From contig CAZFAT010000281.1 in the NCBI GenBank assembly GCA_964517075.1, positions 1-21,951 of the forward strand: a stretch of 21,951 nt of DNA, in the 5' to 3' direction. Positions 14,009 through 20,706 of this stretch are shown here, piece by piece; position 1 is the stretch's first letter, and the number at the start of each line of letters is the position of its first letter. The stretch is from CAZFAT01 sp964517075 (GTDB taxonomy: Bacteria > Acidobacteriota > Vicinamibacteria > Vicinamibacterales > SCN-69-37). The notes beneath the pieces were generated by a model, which was not told the DNA's origin, did no database searches, and saw nothing but the letters and a program-made list of their open reading frames with translations. The position numbers and the translations under genes were made by a program.

Positions 14009-16158
14009 GCCGGGCGGAGCGTGACGACGGCGTTGTAGTCAGGCTCGAACGATTCGGGATCGAGGGCGGCGCTCGAGAGCAGCGCGTTGCCTTCCGGCCA
14101 GTGCACCTCGAGATTGCCCGGCTTGATGGGCGCCTGGCGCAGCCGCCCGGTGAAACTCCCCGTTGACGATTCGAGGTGGACCGTGACGCCGTCGGGCAGG
14201 GCGAGCCGGTTCAGATCCTCGGCGCTGATCAGGATCTCGTCCCGCGCCGCGCCGGTCAGCGGATCCACGTCACGCTGCACCATCGAGTTGAACTGCTTGC
14301 CGCGGCGCGTGGAAACGGCAAAGCCGTCCACGTTGGTACGGCGCCCGGGCCGGACCGCAGCAAACCGCGCCCGGCCATCGATCGTGGCGAAGCGGCCATC
14401 GTCGTACAGCCGCGGCCCGCCCCACTGGATCTGGTCGCCTTGCGCCGCCAGCCGATCGATGCCGGCATAGAGCGGAATGGCCGCCGCGATCTCGCGGCGG
14501 ATGGCGGCGGCGTCCTCGAGGCCGACCAGGTGCGCGCGATCCGGGTGCGTCCGGCGCATGACTTCCCGAAAGGCCCACCACTCCGGCCGCGCCGTCCCGA
14601 CGCGGCGGCCGGCGATCTCCGGCGAGAAGATGATGCGGCGTTCCGTGGACGTCTCGGTGCCGCCCCCCGGCGATTCGTATCGCGTGGCCGCGGGCAGCAG
14701 CACGACGTCGCCGTCGTTGTCCGCCAGCATCGAGGACGAGAGGACGATGTCCTGGTGGATGCGGAGGCGGGGGCGGCGGAGCGCGGCCAGGGAGCGATCG
14801 CGATCGGGCAGGGTCTCGAGGAAGTTGCCGCCCACGATCCAGAACGCGTCGACATCGCCAGCCGCCGACCGGTCGATCATCTCCGCGGTGGTCCAGCCCG
14901 GCGTCGTGGGCACCGGGAAACCCCACGCCTCGCTCCAGCGCCGGGCAGCGTCCTGGCTCACACCGGGCACGCAGCCGACCTCGGCGCCGCCCTGGACGCC
15001 CGAATGTCCGCGGATGGGCACCAGGCCGCTGCCGGGCCGCCCGGGCAATCCGCGCGCGAGGCCGACGTTGAGGAGCGCGCGGACGGTGTCCACACCATGC
15101 GCATGCTGCGTCAGCCCCATGGACCAGATGAAGACGGCCTTCGGCCGCGCCACGAGCAGCCGCGCGAATTCGCCGATACGCGCGCGCGTCAGGCCGCTCT
15201 CGCGCTCGAGTGCCGTCCAGTCCGCCGCGTCGGCCGACGCGCGGGCCTCGGCAAACCCGGTCGTCCGGTCACGCACGAACGCGTCGTCCACGCCATCCAT
15301 CTCGATCAGGGCTTTGAGGACGCCGACGAGCAGGGCGAGGTCGCCTCCGGTGTGGACGTCGAACCAGTCGTCGGCCAACTGGGTACCACGGAGCGCGCTC
15401 TCGAGGACGGACGGGATCCAGTAGCGGGAGAGTCCGGGCTCGCGATACGGATTGACCACGGCGATCCGGGCGCCGCGCTTCTTCGCGTGGTGGAGGTACT
15501 TGGTCGTGACGGGCTGAGTGTTCGCGACGTTCGATCCGAACAGCACGATCAGATCGGCATCGAGCCAGTCCCGGTAGCTGCACGTGGACGCGCCGTGCCC
15601 GAGCATGCCACGCATGGCGACCGTGGACGCCGCGTGGCAGAGCCGCGCGGCGTTGTCGACGTGGTTCGTGCCGAGAAACCGCGCGGCCTTCTGTGCCGCG
15701 AAGTACACCTCGTTCGTGATGCCGCGCGAGGTCAGATAGAACGCGAGCCGCCCCGGATCGATCGGCTGAAGCGACGTCGCGATCCGGTCGAGCGCCGCGT
15801 CCCACGTCACCGGCCGGAAGCCGGCCGCGCCGTGCCGCCGGAGCATCGGTTCCGGCAACCGGCCGAGTGCGCGCAGCGCCTCCGACGACCGGCCGGCGAG
15901 CGACGCGACGTCCGCCAGCACGGCGGGATCGAGCGCCGGCGCCGTGTTGAGCCGCATCAGCTCGAGCCGGACCATGCAGAGGTGCGTGCCGGTGAGCGTC
16001 CAGTCCTTCAGGCCGGTCGTTCCCAGCGCGCAACCGTCGCACACGCCCTGGCTGAGAATGCGCCACGCGAACGGCAGCTGGTCGCGGTTTTCCCACGCGA
16101 CCTTCGCCATCTCGAGGTAGTGATGCGGCTTCTGCTGTCCGAGGCCGAAGGGCGGCAT
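14005..16158 (-). CDS. FdhF/YdeP-type molybdopterin oxidoreductase
   Basis: The 717-residue product fits the FdhF/YdeP (formate-dehydrogenase-alpha-like) family in length and motifs. It opens MPPFGLGQQKPHHYLEMAKV. An N-terminal CxxC pair (Cys40, Cys43 in GVCDGCALGT) may serve a [4Fe-4S] cluster. PVTWDAALDRIA precedes the cofactor region. Cys174 in NAARLCHAASTVAMRG sits where formate dehydrogenases place Cys or Sec as Mo ligand. Further MGD-binding blocks follow: DLIVLFGSNVANTQPVTTKY, RIAVVNPYREPG, GLVPIRGHSGVQGG, FWIVGGNFLETLPD and the C-terminal cap domain (GKQFNSMVQRDVDPLTGAAR). No Tat signal is present, so it is cytoplasmic. fdhD, the sulfur-transfer factor such enzymes need, starts 43 bp away on the other strand. 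The physiological substrate of YdeP-type enzymes is poorly known, so formate activity is not claimed. Confidence 0.92.
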   Translation of the reverse strand: MPPFGLGQQKPHHYLEMAKVAWENRDQLPFAWRILSQGVCDGCALGTTGLKDWTLTGTHLCMVRLELMRLNTAPALDPAVLADVASLAGRSSEALRALGRLPEPMLRRHGAAGFRPVTWDAALDRIATSLQPIDPGRLAFYLTSRGITNEVYFAAQKAARFLGTNHVDNAARLCHAASTVAMRGMLGHGASTCSYRDWLDADLIVLFGSNVANTQPVTTKYLHHAKKRGARIAVVNPYREPGLSRYWIPSVLESALRGTQLADDWFDVHTGGDLALLVGVLKALIEMDGVDDAFVRDRTTGFAEARASADAADWTALERESGLTRARIGEFARLLVARPKAVFIWSMGLTQHAHGVDTVRALLNVGLARGLPGRPGSGLVPIRGHSGVQGGAEVGCVPGVSQDAARRWSEAWGFPVPTTPGWTTAEMIDRSAAGDVDAFWIVGGNFLETLPDRDRSLAALRRPRLRIHQDIVLSSSMLADNDGDVVLLPAATRYESPGGGTETSTERRIIFSPEIAGRRVGTARPEWWAFREVMRRTHPDRAHLVGLEDAAAIRREIAAAIPLYAGIDRLAAQGDQIQWGGPRLYDDGRFATIDGRARFAAVRPGRRTNVDGFAVSTRRGKQFNSMVQRDVDPLTGAARDEILISAEDLNRLALPDGVTVHLESSTGSFTGRLRQAPIKPGNLEVHWPEGNALLSSAALDPESFEPDYNAVVTLRPA

Positions 16159-16201
16159 CGCGTCTCCGACGGCATGTTATCGTCAATCCACGAGTCCATT
16201 C

Positions 16202-17056
16202 GTGCCCGACACCATGCAGCAGTTCGACGTGATTCGCGTCGGGGGCGACGGCACCACGACCGCCGCCGATCAGGTCGCGCGGGAGGCGGCGCTCGAGGTT
16301 CGGCTGAATGGCGAGCCGTTCTCCGTCATCATGCGGACGCCGGGCGCCGACGCCGACCTCGCCATGGGGTTCCTCTTCACGGAAGGCGTCATCACGAGTG
16401 CCACCGACGTCCGGGCCGTGACCGCGCCCGCACCCGATGTGATGGACGTGACCCTGTCGCCGAGCCTGGCGGCGTCGGTGCCCGCGCTCGTCGGCGCGCG
16501 CCGCCAGGTGACCTTGAACTCGTCGTGCGGGATGTGCGGCCGGCGCAGCCTCGAGTCGCTCGAGGTGCGGGCGGCGCCGCTGCCCGTCGGATGGCACGTC
16601 GCCGCGGCCGTGGTCGCAGGCCTGCCGCAGGCGCTCCGCGACGCGCAGCAGGTTTTTGCCGAGACCGGGGGCCTGCACGCGGCGGCACTCTTCGGGCGCG
16701 ACGGCCGGATCGAGGCCAGCGCCGAAGATGTCGGCCGCCACAACGCCGTGGACAAGCTGATCGGCCGGATGCTCACCGCCGGCCGCCTCCCGCTCGCCGA
16801 CCTGCTCCTCTTCGTGAGCGGCCGGTCATCCTTCGAGATCGTGCAGAAAGCCTGGCAGGCCGGTGTACCGCTGGTGGCGGCCGTGTCGGCGCCATCGAGC
16901 CTGGCGGTCAGCCTGGCGCGTGAGGCCGGCATGACGCTCATTGGCTTCGTGCGAGACGGCCGCTTCAACATTTACGCCCACGAGGCACGCGTCGACCGCG
17001 TACCGACGCCGGTCGGCCGCCCGGTCGGCGTGTCGGCCGCCTCCTCCCGTTCATGA
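16202..17056 (+). CDS. fdhD: FdhD sulfurtransferase / formate dehydrogenase accessory protein
   Basis: The 284-residue product matches FdhD. It has VREAALEVRLNGEPFSVIMR-like features (AREAALEVRLNGEPFSVIMR), PGADADLAMGFLFTEGVI, the redox-active CxxC (Cys109, Cys112 in SSCGMCGRRS), GGLHAAALF, the EDVGRHNAVDKLIGRML motif, SGRSSFEIVQKAWQAGVP and SAPSSLAVSLAREAGMTLIG. FdhD passes sulfur from a cysteine desulfurase to the molybdenum cofactor of formate-dehydrogenase-type enzymes. It is divergent from the FdhF/YdeP-type gene, 43 bp apart, so a shared control region is likely. The start shown is a GTG at 16202; an in-frame ATG at 16214 would remove four residues and cannot be excluded. The stop overlaps the next gene's ATG (ATGA). 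Confidence 0.95.
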   Translation: MPDTMQQFDVIRVGGDGTTTAADQVAREAALEVRLNGEPFSVIMRTPGADADLAMGFLFTEGVITSATDVRAVTAPAPDVMDVTLSPSLAASVPALVGARRQVTLNSSCGMCGRRSLESLEVRAAPLPVGWHVAAAVVAGLPQALRDAQQVFAETGGLHAAALFGRDGRIEASAEDVGRHNAVDKLIGRMLTAGRLPLADLLLFVSGRSSFEIVQKAWQAGVPLVAAVSAPSSLAVSLAREAGMTLIGFVRDGRFNIYAHEARVDRVPTPVGRPVGVSAASSRS

Positions 17057-17871
17057 GAGCCGCGGACCAGTCGCGCCAGGTGGCCGTCGTCGCAACGGTC
17101 CTTCTGGCGGCGTGTGCGACCGCCGCACCGCCTGAACAGCTCAAGTTGCCCCTCCACGCGGTCCGGCCGGTGGCCCACATAGGGGCGGTCATGAGCAACG
17201 AGGTGGCGATCGCCACCGTGGTCGCCGTCCTCGAGCGTGACCTCGGCTTTCCGGTCATGCCTGTCACGTTTCACTTCTACCCGCGCGTGTCCGCCTTCGA
17301 GGCCGTCCTGGTCCAGACGGGGCACGATCCGGAATTCGCGCGGAAGGCCGCGGGTACACTTCGAGCGATCGCGGGACACGGACACGTGCTCCTGAACGAA
17401 AGCCGGCTGTCCGAGGCCTGGGCGGATCGGATGTTCACCTTCGCGCACGAGTACACGCACTGTCTGCAGTACGCGCTCGCGCGAGGCCGGCGCAGCACCT
17501 CCGACCAGTGGCTGCGCGAGGGCTTTGCCGACGCGGTCGCGACGCGCGTGATCGACGAACTCGGCGGGCCGACACTCGACGCGGCGCGCCGCCGCCGGCG
17601 CGAGGACCTGAGCCAGACCGCCCGGGACCGCGCCCCGCAGCTGGCCGTGCTGCTCACGTTCACCGAGTGGATCGCCTATCGGGCGCGGCCGGATCTGGCC
17701 ATCGACGCGCAGGCGTTCCTGGCCGTGGACGCCCTCATCGCCCGCCACGGGTTCACGACCATGCTCGACTACTTCGCGGCCTTCGCGACCTCCGACGATC
17801 GCGCGGCGAACTTCCGCGCCGTCTTCGGTCAGGACCTGGCCGCATTCGAAGCAGGTCTTGGGCCGACCTGA
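17053..17871 (+). CDS. Lipoprotein gluzincin-type metallopeptidase (HEYTH...EGFAD)
   Basis: The 272-residue protein begins with a lipoprotein signal, VAVVATVLLAAC, giving a lipidated Cys21. The catalytic core is a zinc motif HEYTH (His132, His136 in FAHEYTHCLQ) followed about 20 residues later by Glu156 in WLREGFADAVATR. That pattern marks the peptidase MA-like (gluzincin) group. A probable activity is hydrolysis of peptides or proteins at the envelope, but no substrate can be named. The gene starts in an ATGA overlap with fdhD, which is odd because the products have no known link and act in different compartments. Its TGA lies in the loop of a small perfect hairpin, so the last codons are partly fixed by that structure. 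Confidence 0.85.
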   Translation: MRAADQSRQVAVVATVLLAACATAAPPEQLKLPLHAVRPVAHIGAVMSNEVAIATVVAVLERDLGFPVMPVTFHFYPRVSAFEAVLVQTGHDPEFARKAAGTLRAIAGHGHVLLNESRLSEAWADRMFTFAHEYTHCLQYALARGRRSTSDQWLREGFADAVATRVIDELGGPTLDAARRRRREDLSQTARDRAPQLAVLLTFTEWIAYRARPDLAIDAQAFLAVDALIARHGFTTMLDYFAAFATSDDRAANFRAVFGQDLAAFEAGLGPT

Positions 17872-17879
17872 AGGTCGGC
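17862..17879. terminator. Perfect 7-bp hairpin across a stop codon, between convergent genes
   Basis: GCCGACC and GGTCGGC are perfect complements around TGAA (TTCA on the other strand). The TGA of the peptidase gene is the first three bases of the loop. It lies 69 bp before the end of the convergent M23 peptidase gene and could serve as a terminator for either strand, though no U-tract follows. The loop matches that of the hairpin at 3943-3964, so it may belong to the same repeat family. Confidence 0.5.
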
Positions 17880-17948
17880 GCCTCCATGTCAGACGCGCCC
17901 CGGCGGCGGCGTCCGGGCCATCGGGTCACGATTGCCAGACGCCGCGTG

Positions 17949-18836
17949 TCATTTCCGCGCGGCGTCGCCGGACATCACCCCCGGCGTCTTGTCGCCCAGG
18001 ACCGCCAGCAGCGACAGCGGATCGATGCGTGCCCCGCCGGCCCGGACCGTCCAGTGGAGGTGCGCGCCGGTCACGCGGCCGGTCGACCCGACGCGGCCCA
18101 CCACCTGGCCCGGCTCGACGCTCGCGCCCTCGAGCACGTCGATGGCCGAGAGGTGGGCGAAGAGCGAGACGAGTCCCAGGCCGTGATCGATCGCCACGGT
18201 CTGGCCTGTGTAGTACAGATCGCCGGCCAGCACCACGCGGCCGGCATTGGGCGCGCGAATCGGCGTGCCCTCCGGGCTGGGGAAGTCCGCGCCGCCATGG
18301 GGGCTGCGCGGTTGGCCGTTGAAGATGCTCCGGGTGCCGAAGGCGCTGTTCGCGCGCTCGGGCACCGGCGGCGTGAAGCCGCCCGTCCAGAACGGTGACG
18401 TCGCCGATGCGCGCCACATCGCCGACAGCCGCTTCGCTTCGGCCTCGATGCGCGCGAGCACGGTCGCCGGCGGATTGACGAAATCGGGATTCACCGTCAG
18501 GCGGCGCGTGGGGAACTGCTTGGCGGACACGACGAGCCGGCGCGACCCGCGGGCCGGCGCGGTGGCGGATCCCGTCTCGACCGTGACGTCGTAGGCGCCC
18601 GGCGCGACGTCCAGGTCGATGCCGATGAGCGCGCGCCACGTCGTGTTGTCGACGCGCCAGAGCGCGAGCGGGCGGTCGAAGGCCCGGCCGCGCACGCCGG
18701 CCACGGGCGTCGACGTCGTGACGGTGAGCACGACGAGCTCGCCGGGCTGGAGCGCCCGCGCGTCAAGCGCCAGACTGATCGCCGGCGCGGGCGCCACAGC
18801 CTGAGCGAGGAGGAGAGCCGACACGATCAGCAGCAT
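17949..18836 (-). CDS. Exported M23 (LytM-type) peptidase
   Basis: The 295-residue product starts with a signal sequence (MLLIVSALLLAQAVAPAPAI). Residues about 20-105 are a beta-rich domain (GELVVLTVTTSTPVAGVRGR, DVAPGAYDVTVETGS). The C-terminal peptidase M23 domain carries its zinc ligands at His180 and Asp184 (SPHGGADF) and His261 (TGAHLHW), with His228 (LFAHLS) and His259 also in place. Glycine-rich strands such as VVGRVGSTGRVTG complete it. All active-site positions are intact, so it probably cuts peptidoglycan cross-links, or interpeptide bonds, in the periplasm. The product ends in a charged tail (GDAARK). It is the last gene of a leftward pair with the exported unknown gene 50 bp upstream, which may be co-transcribed. 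Confidence 0.92.
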   Translation of the reverse strand: MLLIVSALLLAQAVAPAPAISLALDARALQPGELVVLTVTTSTPVAGVRGRAFDRPLALWRVDNTTWRALIGIDLDVAPGAYDVTVETGSATAPARGSRRLVVSAKQFPTRRLTVNPDFVNPPATVLARIEAEAKRLSAMWRASATSPFWTGGFTPPVPERANSAFGTRSIFNGQPRSPHGGADFPSPEGTPIRAPNAGRVVLAGDLYYTGQTVAIDHGLGLVSLFAHLSAIDVLEGASVEPGQVVGRVGSTGRVTGAHLHWTVRAGGARIDPLSLLAVLGDKTPGVMSGDAARK

Positions 18837-18886
18837 GCCTCATCGCACTCTACGACGTCGGGATCGGAGGTGCAAACGCCCGGACG

Positions 18887-19930
18887 TCAGCGCGCGCGGC
18901 CGGCGCCCACCAGTTCGCTGAGGGGCTGGACTTCGGAACTGCTGCTGCCGCCGCCGAAGCGGCTGCGAATGAGGACCGCGTGACCGGCCCGCGGCAGGGC
19001 GCGCAGGTTGTCCAGGAATCGATCGAGCGCACCCGATCGCGCCAGGTAGAACTCGACGTTCGACGCGTAGACGGCCGTGACCGGCTGTTGGCGCGTGGCG
19101 AGCACCCGGCCGATGGCCGCCAGCGCATGGCGCCCGCTCAGATCCCCGGTCACGGGAATGACGAGGTCGCGGGCCTGCAGGCTCTTCACGCCCTGGAACG
19201 CAGCCTCAGTCGCCAGGAAGTTTCCCGGCCGGCCGGACTCATCGGTGGCGAGCAGGAGGTCGCGGTAGGTCGGGTAGTAGGTCTGCGGTGCCCGGCCGGT
19301 GCTCGTGAACTGCAGATCCAAGCCTTCGTCGATGAACGTCCGGTGGAACCGGTCGATCGTCCGGCGGTCCTCCACCGACAGCGGGAGGCCCATGCGGCCG
19401 ATTTCCGCGTCGAGCCTGGCGCGCAGGGTCCCGACAGCCCCGGCGTTCAGCCGGGGTGCCCGGTCGACGGCGCCCACGAGGTCGGCGATCGTCGCCTGAC
19501 GGCCCGGGCCGTTCGGTGGCACCGACCGTCCGGCGAGCTGCGCGAGGTAGGCCGTGCGCGTGGGCGACTGCGCGAAGAGCGCCTTGAACAGCAGGTGCAG
19601 CAGCAGGTTGTCCCGGCGGATGTCGACGATGAAGGCGACGGCCGGCTGGATCTGGGCGATGTAGGAGAAGTTCTGGTCGGGACCGACGCCGATGTAGGCC
19701 CCGCCGCGCACGGCCGCGCGTTCGAGATCGGGCAGGACCCAGAGATAGGACCGCTCGTTCGAGATGAGGTTGTCGGTGTCGAAGTAACCGCCCGGTTCGG
19801 ACAGCTCGGCAATCGTGCGCGCGAAGGGTGTCTGCGCCGAGGCCGGGCCGAGGGGGTGGCTGGCGAGCAGGACCAGCAGGGCAAGGACGCCGAGCCGAGC
19901 GGCAAATGGACGATTTATTGATCGCGTCAT
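18887..19930 (-). CDS. Exported protein of unknown function, LIC_10091-like (methyltransferase-like fold suspected)
   Basis: The 347-residue product starts at the ATG at 19930, which gives a normal signal peptide (RLGVLALLVLLASHPLGPAS, cleavage near ASAQTP). A longer frame to 20029 translates repeat DNA and was not used. The mature protein has a recognisable block: FDTDNLISNERSYLWVLPDL, RGGAYIGVGPDQNFSYIAQI, QPAVAFIVDIRRDNLLLHLL and FKALFAQSPTRTAYLAQL. The G-x-G then acidic-strand pattern (GVGPDQN ... FIVDIRRD) recalls a nucleotide- or SAM-binding fold; I recall similar proteins being named after Leptospira LIC_10091. The C-terminal half has YPTYRDLLLATDESGRPGNF and VTAVYASNVEFYLARSGALD. Function unknown; probably periplasmic or surface. 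No ribosome-binding site is visible because repeat DNA abuts the ATG. Confidence 0.75.
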   Translation of the reverse strand: MTRSINRPFAARLGVLALLVLLASHPLGPASAQTPFARTIAELSEPGGYFDTDNLISNERSYLWVLPDLERAAVRGGAYIGVGPDQNFSYIAQIQPAVAFIVDIRRDNLLLHLLFKALFAQSPTRTAYLAQLAGRSVPPNGPGRQATIADLVGAVDRAPRLNAGAVGTLRARLDAEIGRMGLPLSVEDRRTIDRFHRTFIDEGLDLQFTSTGRAPQTYYPTYRDLLLATDESGRPGNFLATEAAFQGVKSLQARDLVIPVTGDLSGRHALAAIGRVLATRQQPVTAVYASNVEFYLARSGALDRFLDNLRALPRAGHAVLIRSRFGGGSSSSEVQPLSELVGAGRAR

Positions 19931-20062
19931 TGACGATTGATCGACGGTTGATGATTGCCCGATTGATGATTGGCTGCAAGCCGCGGCGCCGACTCCAATC
20001 TTCAATCCGTTCAATCCATCAATCGTCAATCAATCATCAGTGAGACGATCGCAGATCATCAA
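19917..20062. repeat. TTGATNN repeat block with two nested inverted pairs
   Basis: Left units include TTGATCG, TTGACGA, TTGATCG, TTGATGA, TTGATGA. Right units are the complement type, TCAATCC, TCAATCG, TCAATCA, TCATCAA. Positions 19961-19973 pair with 19995-20007 (12 of 13), and 19930-19943 with 20016-20029 (13 of 14), around a GC-rich centre. It fills the spacer after cysH and runs into the first codons and ribosome-site region of the downstream exported gene. It is visibly AT-richer than the coding DNA around it. Confidence 0.8.
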
Positions 20063-20070
20063 TGCACGCT

Positions 20071-20706
20071 TCATTTATCCTCCGCCTGAATATGAATCCC
20101 GCACTCCAGCTTCTGGCCCTGCCAGCGGCCCGAGCGGAGGTTCTCCGGATCCAGCGGAGGCGAGGTGCAGGGTTCGCAGCCGATGCTGGTGTAGCCGCGG
20201 TCGTAGAGCGGCAGCAGCGGGATGGCGTGCGCCTTCGCGTAGGCCCAGACGTCCTTGTTCGTCCACGCGGCGAGCGGGCTGATCTTCCGCAGGAGCTTGC
20301 CCGACGGCAGCCGGAAGTCCTCGACCGGCTGCAGGTTGGCTCGCGAGGGGGACTGTTCGCGGCGCAGGCCGGTGAACCAGACGTCGTGCGCGTCGAGCGC
20401 CGCGAAGAGCGGGCCCACCTTGTGCCGCGCGCAGCACGCCGTCGTGTCCGTTCGCCAGAGGCCGATCTGCGGCTCGGCCGCCTTCAGGTTCACCAGGTTG
20501 AGGTGCCAGCGGCGCGCGATGTCGTCGCGATACGCGAGCGTCTCGGCGAAGTGGTGGAACGTTTCCAGGAACAGGACGGGAATGTCGGGGCGCACCTCGC
20601 GCAGCATGTGCACGAGCGCCACGTCCTCGGCCTGGAAGCTCGAGGTTACGCAGGGCCGGTCGGCGGTCGCCAGCGCATCGGCAATGACCTGGTGCGGATC
20701 GATCAC
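20071..20706 (-). CDS. cysH: Adenylyl-sulfate (APS) reductase, CysH family
   Basis: The start is the GTG at 20706, which overlaps the cysN stop codon (GTGA) and gives a 211-residue product. The frame continues far into cysN but is a shadow there. PP-loop features are present: CVTSSFQAEDVALVHMLREV, FLETFHHFAETLAYR and WFTGLRREQSPSRANL. Cys91-Cys92 (TTACCARHKVGPL) with Cys177 and Cys180 (SIGCEPCTS) form the CC...CxxC [4Fe-4S] set typical of enzymes that take APS rather than PAPS. The C-terminal ECGIH motif (Cys202) carries the catalytic cysteine. It reduces APS to sulfite in assimilatory sulfate reduction, in the cytoplasm. It works with CysN immediately upstream; no APS kinase is needed with this type. 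Downstream is a repeat-rich spacer. Confidence 0.93.
   Translation of the reverse strand: MIDPHQVIADALATADRPCVTSSFQAEDVALVHMLREVRPDIPVLFLETFHHFAETLAYRDDIARRWHLNLVNLKAAEPQIGLWRTDTTACCARHKVGPLFAALDAHDVWFTGLRREQSPSRANLQPVEDFRLPSGKLLRKISPLAAWTNKDVWAYAKAHAIPLLPLYDRGYTSIGCEPCTSPPLDPENLRSGRWQGQKLECGIHIQAEDK

Noticed and set aside
14176..16923. A 915-codon open frame on the plus strand across the FdhF/YdeP-type gene and into fdhD
   Set aside because: It is antisense to a gene with clear family motifs and then overlaps fdhD in another frame. Its Arg/Gly/Ala-rich translation has no domain character, which is usual for shadows in GC-rich DNA.
16202..17056. Pyranopterin operon with formate transport or beta/gamma dehydrogenase subunits
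   Set aside because: Only the catalytic-type subunit and fdhD are present. No iron-sulfur beta subunit, cytochrome subunit or transporter was found around them, so a respiratory formate dehydrogenase complex is not supported.
19931..20029. Longer N-terminus for the exported unknown gene
   Set aside because: The extra residues are translated repeat DNA (QSS-type repeats) and would bury the signal peptide.
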